NCBI GenBank assembly: GCA_937892095.1
Contig: CALAVC010000057.1
Coordinates: 5,151-69,150 of the forward strand
Source: an uncultured Bacteroidales bacterium
Lineage (GTDB): Bacteria; Bacteroidota; Bacteroidia; Bacteroidales; Marinilabiliaceae
Length of the DNA stretch: 64,000 bases
Direction: 5' to 3'
Shown here one piece after another: positions 45,726 to 52,632 of this stretch. Within the stretch, counting starts at the first letter, position 1. Each line of letters begins with the position of its first letter. The position numbers were made by a program, and so were the translations under genes. The notes beneath the pieces are model-generated. The model had not been told where the DNA came from. It did not search any database and saw only the letters and a program-made list of their open reading frames with translations.

Positions 45726-46120
45726 GATTGGGAGAGCGTTTTTAGTTGTGAATGGAGAGAGGTGTTAGATGATTGTGAATGAACAGACGTAAAGACACGA
45801 AGCGAAAGAAACACTCGATAAGAGATGAGCATTTGCGAGACGGACGAGGATTGCGCTGTTCTGATACATTGGGCGTATATTGTTGATAATAAAACAGTTA
45901 TGTGCGACATCCCACACATAGGCACAAGATGGGCTATAGAGAGGGAAATCAAGGAACAAAATTAAAAATTTTAAGCGAACAGCCAAAAGGAAAACAACGA
46001 AAGTTAAACAGGCGTTAAATTACTGACAGACAAGAAGTTAGCGAGCTATTGACAGAAAAGAACGAGAAGTTTTTGACGGCGAATGAGGTATGTCTGTAAC
46101 TCATATTTGAGCGTGGGAGA
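45726..46120. other. Intergenic region: giant-gene promoter and long leader
   Basis: This gap between the giant gene and the pheS terminator holds one convincing promoter for the giant gene (separate entry) and a leader of about 225 bases. The leader contains a short inverted repeat (TGTGC ... GCACA, 45899-45924 region) and a weak open frame ending in an ATGA overlap with the giant start. No tRNA, insertion sequence or convincing gene was seen. Confidence 0.6.
45957..45987 (-). promoter_or_regulatory. Promoter of the giant gene
   Basis: Read on the minus strand the sequence is TTTG, 19 bases, TAATTTTG. The -33 element is at 45987-45984 and the -7 element at 45964-45957. This matches the Bacteroidota housekeeping consensus (TTTG, 19-21 bases, TAnnTTTG) in both elements. 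Transcription should begin near 45950, leaving a 5' leader of about 225 bases. It is the best-formed promoter in the window. Confidence 0.8.
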
Positions 46121-46148
46121 CAAAAAAAGACGCAAAGAATTGCGTCTC
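46121..46148 (-). terminator. Rho-independent terminator of pheS
   Basis: On the minus strand an 8-bp perfect stem (AGACGCAA paired with TTGCGTCT, 46128-46147, four-base loop) is followed directly by a run of seven T. It lies about 28 bases after the pheS stop and separates pheS from the giant gene, which therefore needs its own promoter. Confidence 0.85.
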
Positions 46149-46175
46149 TGAAGAATACTGTAAGAAAAAAAACTT

Positions 46176-47198
46176 TTATGCTGACTGGAATTGACGGAGG
46201 AAACGGACATCGTTCTCGAAGAAGTGGCGTATGTCGTTGACACCGAAACGCAACATGGCGATGCGCTCGACACCCATGCCGAAAGCGAAGCCACTATATT
46301 CGTTGGGGTCGATGTTGTTGTTCTGAAGGACATTGGGGTCGACCATGCCACAGCCGAGGATTTCGAGCCAGCCCGAGCCTTTGCAGACGCCGCAACCTGC
46401 TCCGCCACAGAGGGTGCAACTAACGTCCATTTCGGCACTGGGCTCGGTGAATGGGAAATAGGATGGTCGGAGTCGGACTTTGACTTCGGGACCAAACATT
46501 TCTTTGGCGAAATAGGTTAGACACTGCTTGAGGTCGGCAAAGGATACGTTGTGAGCTATGTAGAGGCCTTCGACTTGGTGGAAGATGCAGTGAGCGCGTG
46601 CAGAGATGGCTTCGTTGCGGAAGACTCTTCCGGGGAAGATGGAGCGTATGGGTGGACGCTGGCGTTCCATGACGCGTACTTGAACACTGCTGGTGTGAGT
46701 GCGAAGGAGTATGTCGGGGTTGGTGTTGATAAAGAATGTGTCTTGCATGTCGCGCGCTGGGTGTTCGGGAGGGAAGTTGAGCGCAGTAAAGACATGCCAA
46801 TCGTCTTCGACTTCGGGACCTTCGGCGACGGAGAAGCCGAGTCGGGAGAAGATGTCGACTATTTGATTTTTGACGATGGAGATGGGGTGTCGTGAGCCGA
46901 GAGGAGTGTTGACGGCAGGTCGGGTGAGGTCTGTTGCGACTGTCTCGACCTTGACATTTTGCGCGGCTCGCTCTTTGAGTTCGGCTATGCGACTTTGAGC
47001 GAGGTTCTTGAGTTCGTTGAGGTTCTGCCCGATTTCGCGTTTGAGGTCGGCAGGGACAGTTTTGAATTCATCGAAGAGCGCTGTTACGAGACCTTTTTTG
47101 CTTAGGTATTTGATACGGAGAGCTTCGGCGTCGTCGACAGATTGCGCTTTGAGGGATTCTATTTCTGCTTTGATGTTTTGTATTTTGTCTTTGAGCAT
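46176..47198 (-). CDS. pheS: Phenylalanyl-tRNA synthetase alpha subunit
   Basis: 340 residues, full length for the family. This is the catalytic subunit that charges tRNA-Phe as an alpha2-beta2 enzyme in the cytoplasm. Residues 1-85 form the N-terminal coiled coil that contacts tRNA. Class II motif 2 lies at about 189-212 (GRVFRNEAIS..HxIFHQVEG). The FPFTEPSAEMDV segment is at 248-259. Motif 3 is at 303-318 (GFAFGMGVERIAMLRF). Cysteines 261, 264, 269 and 272 form a CxxC..CxxC set, a possible metal site seen in many bacterial PheS proteins. pheT is not adjacent. The gene stands alone with its own promoter (-7 box 47231-47224) and terminator (46121-46148). Confidence 0.97.
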   Translation of the reverse strand: MLKDKIQNIKAEIESLKAQSVDDAEALRIKYLSKKGLVTALFDEFKTVPADLKREIGQNLNELKNLAQSRIAELKERAAQNVKVETVATDLTRPAVNTPLGSRHPISIVKNQIVDIFSRLGFSVAEGPEVEDDWHVFTALNFPPEHPARDMQDTFFINTNPDILLRTHTSSVQVRVMERQRPPIRSIFPGRVFRNEAISARAHCIFHQVEGLYIAHNVSFADLKQCLTYFAKEMFGPEVKVRLRPSYFPFTEPSAEMDVSCTLCGGAGCGVCKGSGWLEILGCGMVDPNVLQNNNIDPNEYSGFAFGMGVERIAMLRFGVNDIRHFFENDVRFLRQFQSA

Positions 47199-47223
47199 GA
47201 GCTTGTTTACTTATACAGAAATG

Positions 47224-47254
47224 CAAAATTAAGCTACTTTGAGTGTAAAAAAAA
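47224..47254 (-). promoter_or_regulatory. pheS promoter
   Basis: On the minus strand TAATTTTG (47231-47224) is a perfect -7 box. Nineteen bases upstream is TTTT (47254-47251) instead of TTTG. The predicted start near 47217 leaves a leader of about 19 bases before ATG 47198, so there is no room for a leader-peptide attenuator. Confidence 0.65.
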
Positions 47255-47276
47255 GAGAAAAATAGTTATAAACCAA

Positions 47277-47310
47277 CAATTGTTATAGTTTTGCAAAACT
47301 ACAACAATTG
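47277..47310 (+). promoter_or_regulatory. 34-bp palindrome overlapping the TonB-receptor promoter (operator candidate)
   Basis: The arms CAATTGTT (47277-47284) and AACAATTG (47303-47310) flank a perfect 16-bp palindrome TAGTTTTGCAAAACTA (47286-47301). The only unpaired positions are A47285 and C47302. The left half of the core, TAGTTTTG (47286-47293), is also a TAnnTTTG -7 box, and the predicted start (about 47300) lies in the right half. A dimeric repressor bound here would block transcription of the receptor gene. No convincing -33 TTTG was found. Confidence 0.6.
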
Positions 47311-47327
47311 GTTAAAAAATTAACGCT

Positions 47328-50117
47328 ATGAGAAAATTAATCGTGGGCATGTTGTGTGCCATGGTATGCGCGAATGTGGTTGCTCAGCGTAGCATGACGC
47401 GCGAAGAGATTTTGCAGATGTCGACACAGGAGCTATCGGAGCTATCGCTTGAGGAGTTGATGCAAGCGGTGGAGACTCTTGGTGTGGCGAGCGTAGACGA
47501 GTTGTTTGCGCTGATAATGAACAAAAACATGAGTTCGGCCTCGAAAGAGGAAGAGGATAGTTTCAGCCAGCCACTGTCGGGGACTGTGATTACACGCGAG
47601 GAGATGCGGACGTATGGCATCTCGACCATAGAGGAGGCGTTTCGATTGGTGCCGGGCATGATTGTGTCGGAGAAGACGAATGGCGTGTATGACGTGCAAA
47701 TGCGCGGACTACAGAACATCCCGGACAACAACATGATTATGTATACTGAGAATGCGAACATCTTGGTGATGATAGACGGCAGGATTAGTCATAACTATGC
47801 TGTCGGTGCACCATATTATGAGACGTTGCCGATCTCGATTGAGGACGTGGAGCGACTGGAGGTGATACGTGGTGCGACCTCGGCGCTGTATGGTCCGAAC
47901 GCAGTGAACGGCGTGGTGAACATAATTACAACGAAGCCAGACATGGCGAAAAGTTCGGTGAGCGGAGATGTGCATATAGGCACAAGGACGATGATGGGCG
48001 ACGTGGCCTTGCGCCGCTCGTTTGGAGATAAGGTAGCACTGGGACTGACGGCGAACGGCCAAATGAGACAGAGAAAGAACTCGACGATTCCTTTCATTCC
48101 GCAAGAGGGATATTACGTGATAAACGACGAGTCGGTTTTGGGGACTGCGCTGAGCGCAGAAGACTTGCAAGAGTTGGAGGCAGAAGGGACGATACGCGAC
48201 ATTTCGGGTGGTGCAGACTTGACTGTTGACGAGATAATGAGGTTGTGCGCATCGAAATTGACAGATGGCGGAAGAGTCTTATACAGAGCGAACAGCGAAG
48301 AGAACAGCATTAGTGCCCAGTGGCCAGACACGAAACTGAGTAGGGAGACGTATGGCGTGAACGGCTACGTCTTGATAAGACCGAGCGAGAAAGTGCGGAT
48401 AGACTTCACGGCAGGGTATCAGGATAGCCGAGTGCAAACGAGCCCTATAGGCAACGAGAACATGTCGCTTAGAACACGTGCGAGCAAGACGGGATATGGA
48501 AACTTGAGTGTCGAGGTGAGTGGGCTTCGGATGTTGCTGAATTATTCGAACGGAACGCAAGACTTTGCAGTTGGTTCGTTTGGCTTTGGATTTCAGAGAT
48601 CTGAGAACATGAACGGACAAATTGAGTATGACTTTAAAGTGGGAGAGCTTGGTATACGTCTGGGCGTGGCTGCACAGAGGATATATTTTAAGGATCGAAA
48701 GCCTTGGTATTATGACTATAATGACGGAAAGGGACCGCAAGAGTTATCGGGATATTTTGGATATTATACACAGGGAAATAATGAAGCAGAGATTTCGGAC
48801 GTGGCACCGAGCTTGAGGCTTGACTATAAGCACGAGGGGCTACGACTGATTGGCGCATGGAGAGCAGACAAGACAAGCATTCCGGACAAATGGAATCAGA
48901 GTTGGCAGTTTGCGGCGAGCTATAAGATTAACGAACGAAACTTTGTGAGGGCGGTGTATGGTAGGTCGTTTAGGTCGGCGAGCGTGGCGAACACGAGTTC
49001 GAACTTTAACTGGCTAAGAGCGAGTGACCCTGTCCAGATGCAGTTTTTGGGCAATGAAGAGACTCCGCTTGTACACATAGACAACGTGGAGATTGGCTAC
49101 CGATGGCAACCGACACAGAACTTACTGATTGACGCAGAGGCTTTCGTCTCGAAATCGAAAGACTATGGCGAGTTGAAGGCATATGAGAGTATGCTGACGC
49201 TGAGCGGAGAGGTGCTAACGAATAGCTTCGGAGCAGTCATGGCAGGCATGTTGCAACCAGAAGACATTGGAAGCGCGATTGCGAGTGAGCTTCGGACAAA
49301 ATCGTATATACGATATGACGACGTTCCGTTTAAGGTTACGCAGATGGGCATTAGCATGAACGTGGACTGGATTATAAACACGAAACTGATTGCGAAGTTG
49401 AACGCAAACATCCAGCGAACACGGATTGACGACTACTACCAGTATTCGCAAGCGGAGATGATTGGCAAGCAACTGACGGCGAGCTACATGACAACCACAA
49501 GTGAACTACCACAACTAATTGGCGAGATATTGACGAGCGCAATGATATCGGGAGACCCTGCAACATACGTGGCGAACTGCACGGGGAACGCAGGAGTGGA
49601 GACGAAAGAAGCTATGTACAACAACATGAGTGAAGCAGAGCAGGAAGCATATTTGCAGAGCTTGCTGGCTGCAGCTAATGGTGGAACGCCTGTGGAAGGT
49701 GTGGAGCGCCCACTGAGCATGTATTATGGGCTGAAATATAACGTGCGGTATAATGAGGGACAAGATGAGTATTACATGGGCACGAACGTTAGCGAGGCAT
49801 ACGAGACGACGGACAATTACAAACATAAGAGCATCCCTGCGGTGTATGGCATGGCAGGCTTGATATATAAGCCAACACAGAAGATTAACGTGTCGGCGTT
49901 TGCAAACGTGATGGGTAAGCGAGAGTTTACGACACTGTTTGGCACAGAGAAACTTGACCCGAGGGTTACGGTGGACTTGAAAGTGGGATATAAACCAATG
50001 GAGAACTTTGAGTTTTTCGTGAATGCGCACAACCTTTTTAACAAGGAGCAACGCGAGTTTATATACACAGACAAGATAGGGGGTGTGTATACGATGGGTA
50101 TTAATTTTGGATTTTAG
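47328..50117 (+). CDS. TonB-dependent outer-membrane receptor
   Basis: 929 residues. The signal peptide is at 1-19/20 (MRKLIVGMLCAMVCANVVAQ). Residues 21-78 are an acidic Ser/Glu/Leu-rich helical segment (STQELSELSLEEL). The plug domain spans about 80-205 with VERLEVIRGATSALYGPNAV near 174-193. The 22-strand barrel region runs to the C-terminus, which ends in Phe (YTMGINFGF) as outer-membrane proteins do. Such receptors import a ligand with TonB/ExbBD energy. The substrate is not evident: there is no neighbouring SusD, siderophore or cobalamin gene. There is no carboxypeptidase-like N-terminal domain of the SusC type, so a metal-chelate or vitamin receptor is more likely than a glycan one. 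The gene is divergent from pheS and probably controlled through the 34-bp palindrome upstream. It is a single-gene unit with no clear terminator after it. Confidence 0.92.
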   Translation: MRKLIVGMLCAMVCANVVAQRSMTREEILQMSTQELSELSLEELMQAVETLGVASVDELFALIMNKNMSSASKEEEDSFSQPLSGTVITREEMRTYGISTIEEAFRLVPGMIVSEKTNGVYDVQMRGLQNIPDNNMIMYTENANILVMIDGRISHNYAVGAPYYETLPISIEDVERLEVIRGATSALYGPNAVNGVVNIITTKPDMAKSSVSGDVHIGTRTMMGDVALRRSFGDKVALGLTANGQMRQRKNSTIPFIPQEGYYVINDESVLGTALSAEDLQELEAEGTIRDISGGADLTVDEIMRLCASKLTDGGRVLYRANSEENSISAQWPDTKLSRETYGVNGYVLIRPSEKVRIDFTAGYQDSRVQTSPIGNENMSLRTRASKTGYGNLSVEVSGLRMLLNYSNGTQDFAVGSFGFGFQRSENMNGQIEYDFKVGELGIRLGVAAQRIYFKDRKPWYYDYNDGKGPQELSGYFGYYTQGNNEAEISDVAPSLRLDYKHEGLRLIGAWRADKTSIPDKWNQSWQFAASYKINERNFVRAVYGRSFRSASVANTSSNFNWLRASDPVQMQFLGNEETPLVHIDNVEIGYRWQPTQNLLIDAEAFVSKSKDYGELKAYESMLTLSGEVLTNSFGAVMAGMLQPEDIGSAIASELRTKSYIRYDDVPFKVTQMGISMNVDWIINTKLIAKLNANIQRTRIDDYYQYSQAEMIGKQLTASYMTTTSELPQLIGEILTSAMISGDPATYVANCTGNAGVETKEAMYNNMSEAEQEAYLQSLLAAANGGTPVEGVERPLSMYYGLKYNVRYNEGQDEYYMGTNVSEAYETTDNYKHKSIPAVYGMAGLIYKPTQKINVSAFANVMGKREFTTLFGTEKLDPRVTVDLKVGYKPMENFEFFVNAHNLFNKEQREFIYTDKIGGVYTMGINFGF

Positions 50118-50171
50118 GGGCTAAAAATGTATGTGAAGTAATGACAGAAGCGTATTAAAGAAAAAATTCTT

Positions 50172-50179
50172 TAATTTTG
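50172..50179 (+). promoter_or_regulatory. Fumarase promoter, -7 box
   Basis: TAATTTTG matches the -7 consensus. The expected start near 50186 gives a 30-base leader to ATG 50216. No TTTG is found 19-21 bases upstream, so the call rests on the -7 box and its position. Confidence 0.55.
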
Positions 50180-50215
50180 TTATTACAGAAAAACAACAGA
50201 GAACATACAAGAAAA

Positions 50216-51820
50216 ATGGCTGAATTTAAGTACACAAAGACATTCAACATCTTGCGCGACGACACGGAATATGAGTTCGTTGGCAAAGAAGGAGTGAAGA
50301 CGATAGATGTCGAGGGCAGAAAGATATTGCAGATTGCGCCCGAGGCACTGACAGCGATTGCGAAGAGAGCGTTTTCGGACGTGTCGTTTTACTTGCGTCC
50401 GGCTCACTTGCAAAAGCTGAGAAACATTCTTGAAGACGCAGAGGCGTCGGACAACGATCGGTTTGTGGCACATACGATGTTGCTGAACCAAGTGGTGGCT
50501 GCCGATGGCGAACTGCCGACATGCCAAGACACGGGAACTGCCATAATCATAGGTAAGAAAGGCGAGAACGTGTGGACTGGCGGACACGACGAAGAGCACT
50601 TGTGGCGAGGCGTATGGGAGACATATCAGGAGCGCAACTTGCGCTACTCGCAGGTGGTGGCCAAGAGCATGTTTGAGGAGAAGAACACAGGCAACAACTT
50701 GCCAGCGCAGACCGACATATATGCTGTGGACGGCAACGAATATCATTTTCTTTTTGTGACGAAGGGCGGAGGCTCAGCCAACAAGACGTACCTTTTTCAG
50801 CAAACGAAAGCACTGCTTACGGAAGAGAACTTGCAGAAGTTCCTCGTGGAGAAAATAAAGACGCTGGGTACGGCAGCATGTCCGCCATACCACTTGGCGA
50901 TTGTGATTGGCGGCACGAGTGCAGAGACGAACTTGGCGACGGTGAAGAAAGCGTCGACGGGATATTATGACAACCTGCCAACCGAAGGTAATGAGGGAGG
51001 TCAGGCATTCCGCGACTTGGAGTGGGAAGAGCGCGTGATGAAGATATGCCGAGGCTACGGTATTGGCGCACAGTTTGGAGGCAAGTATTACATACACGAC
51101 GTGCGTGTGATACGTCTTTCGCGACATGCGGCATCGTGTCCTGTGGGCATAGGCGTAAGCTGTAGTGCAGACCGAAACATAAAAGCAAAGATTACGCCAG
51201 AGGGTATCTTCGTTGAAAAGCTTGAGAAGAACCCTGCAAGATTCTTGCCAGAGCAAGCACCGAACATGAAGCCAGCCGTCAAGCTGAACATTGACCGTCC
51301 GATGAGCGAGGTGTGCAAGGAGCTAAGCAAGTACCCTGTGAAGACAAGATTTAGCCTGACGGGGACACTGATTGTGGCACGCGACATTGCTCACCAGCGC
51401 ATAAACCAGATGTTGGACGAGGGCAAGCCTATGCCAGAATATTTCAAGAATCACCCGGTGTATTATGCAGGACCTGCTAAGACTCCGAAGGGTATGCCGT
51501 CGGGTTCGTTTGGTCCGACGACGGCACAGCGCATGGACCCGTATGTGGATAGATTCCAGAGTTTGGGTGGTAGCATGATAATGGTGGCTAAGGGTAACCG
51601 CACGCAGCAGGTTACGGACGCATGCCAAAAGCATGGAGGTTTTTACCTTGGCTCGATTGGTGGACCTGCGGCTATACTTGCAAAGAACAGCATAAAGAGC
51701 ATAAAGGTTGTTGACTTTGAGGAGCTTGGCATGGAAGCCGTGCGCGAGATATACGTGGAAGACTTCCCAGCATTCTTGCTTGTGGACGACAAGGGAAATG
51801 ACTTCTTCAAAGAGTTCTAA
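50216..51820 (+). CDS. fum: Class I fumarate hydratase (iron-sulfur, FumA/B type)
   Basis: 534 residues from ATG 50216. It catalyses reversible hydration of fumarate to L-malate with a [4Fe-4S] cluster. This is typical of anaerobic or microaerophilic Bacteroidota, where it often works toward fumarate and succinate. The three cluster ligands are visible at Cys103 (LPTCQDTGTA), Cys222 (GTAACPPYH) and Cys308 (HAASCPVGIG), close to the FumA positions. The alpha and beta halves are fused, as in the single-chain class I form. A further upstream TTG (50177) would add 13 residues but overlaps the -7 promoter box, so ATG 50216 is preferred. A strong terminator follows. Confidence 0.95.
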   Translation: MAEFKYTKTFNILRDDTEYEFVGKEGVKTIDVEGRKILQIAPEALTAIAKRAFSDVSFYLRPAHLQKLRNILEDAEASDNDRFVAHTMLLNQVVAADGELPTCQDTGTAIIIGKKGENVWTGGHDEEHLWRGVWETYQERNLRYSQVVAKSMFEEKNTGNNLPAQTDIYAVDGNEYHFLFVTKGGGSANKTYLFQQTKALLTEENLQKFLVEKIKTLGTAACPPYHLAIVIGGTSAETNLATVKKASTGYYDNLPTEGNEGGQAFRDLEWEERVMKICRGYGIGAQFGGKYYIHDVRVIRLSRHAASCPVGIGVSCSADRNIKAKITPEGIFVEKLEKNPARFLPEQAPNMKPAVKLNIDRPMSEVCKELSKYPVKTRFSLTGTLIVARDIAHQRINQMLDEGKPMPEYFKNHPVYYAGPAKTPKGMPSGSFGPTTAQRMDPYVDRFQSLGGSMIMVAKGNRTQQVTDACQKHGGFYLGSIGGPAAILAKNSIKSIKVVDFEELGMEAVREIYVEDFPAFLLVDDKGNDFFKEF

Positions 51821-51847
51821 GAGAACGACATAAAAACAAATAGTGTG

Positions 51848-51889
51848 GAGCGTCGGGAAGGCGAAACTTCCTGACGCTCTTTCTTTTTT
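51848..51889 (+). terminator. Rho-independent terminator after fumarase
   Basis: A 13-bp stem (GAGCGTC, one G-T wobble, GGAAG; 51848-51879) with a six-base loop is followed by a T-rich tract (TTTCTTTTTT). It separates fum from hisA. Confidence 0.9.
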
Positions 51890-51891
51890 AA

Positions 51892-51899
51892 TATTTTTG
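51892..51899 (+). promoter_or_regulatory. Possible hisA -7 box
   Basis: TATTTTTG fits TAnnTTTG and lies 14 bases before the hisA ATG, just after the fumarase terminator. No -33 element was seen, and the leader would be only about 7 bases. The call is tentative. Confidence 0.35.
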
Positions 51900-51912
51900 C
51901 ACAAAAAAAAAT

Positions 51913-52632
51913 ATGGAAATAATACCTGCAATAGACATTATAGAAGGGCATTGCGTCCGCCTGAGTAAGGGCGACTACGACACAAAGAAAGTGTATAATG
52001 AGGATCCGCTGGAAGTGGCGAAGATGTTTGTAGACTGGGGCATAGGCAGGCTACACGTGGTGGACCTTGACGGAGCTAAGTCGGGACACATTGTGAACCA
52101 TAAGGTTTTGGAACGGATATGTGGCAAGACGTCGCTCGTGGTGGACTTTGGCGGAGGGCTTAAGAGCCGTCAGGACCTTGAAATAGCTTTTGACTGCGGA
52201 GCAGCGATGGTGACGGGAGGTAGCATTGCGGTGAAAGACCCTGAGGAGTTTGAACGCTGGATTGAGACTTACGGAGCTGAACGCGTAATACTGGGAGCGG
52301 ACGCGAAAGACGGACGGATTGCCGTTGGTGGGTGGCTGGAGACTTCGCAACAGGAGCTACTGCCGTTTGTGGAGAGCTACTACAAGAAGGGGCTTAGAAA
52401 AGTGATATGCACAGACATTAGCAGAGACGGCATGTTGGGAGGACCTGCGACGGAGCTATATAAGAAGATGATGAGCGAGATTGGCGACCTATACTTGATT
52501 GCAAGTGGTGGCGTGGGCAGTGCGAAAGACCTTGACGAGCTGGAAGAAGCAGGAGTGCCTGCCGTCATTATGGGCAAGGCAATATATGAGAAACGTATTA
52601 CGGAGAAAGAGATTAGAGACAGATGCCGATAG
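51913..52632 (+). CDS. hisA: Phosphoribosylformimino-5-aminoimidazole carboxamide ribotide isomerase
   Basis: 239 residues, the normal length. It is a (beta/alpha)8 enzyme that opens the ribose ring of ProFAR to PRFAR in histidine synthesis. Catalytic aspartates are at D8 (IPAIDI) and D130 (LGADAKDG). Phosphate-binding loops are at FGGGLKS (79-85) and a late SGGVGSAKD. The opening IIPAIDIIEGHCVRLSKG separates it from HisF, which starts with a CLDV motif. No other his gene is in view, and hisH and hisF, its usual partners, are absent on both sides. Its 3' end overlaps hrpB by ten bases, so the two are co-transcribed and probably translationally coupled. Confidence 0.95.
   Translation: MEIIPAIDIIEGHCVRLSKGDYDTKKVYNEDPLEVAKMFVDWGIGRLHVVDLDGAKSGHIVNHKVLERICGKTSLVVDFGGGLKSRQDLEIAFDCGAAMVTGGSIAVKDPEEFERWIETYGAERVILGADAKDGRIAVGGWLETSQQELLPFVESYYKKGLRKVICTDISRDGMLGGPATELYKKMMSEIGDLYLIASGGVGSAKDLDELEEAGVPAVIMGKAIYEKRITEKEIRDRCR

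Noticed and set aside
1..45725. Periodic repeats as a CRISPR array or non-coding satellite
   Set aside because: Unit spacing is about 300 bases, copies are degenerate at DNA level, and conservation is in the encoded protein.
1..45725. Several separate genes in the same frame instead of one
   Set aside because: I saw no stop codon or intergenic gap in phase, and no second signal peptide in the parts translated.
45722..45952. Minus-strand open frame of 76 codons in the leader of the giant gene, ending in ATGA overlap with its start
   Set aside because: Its TTG start lies at the predicted transcript 5' end, and the product is a featureless Ser-rich sequence. Kept only as a remark on possible coupling.
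50177..50215. TTG start giving fumarase 13 extra residues
   Set aside because: It overlaps the -7 promoter box at 50172-50179, so the transcript would not include it.
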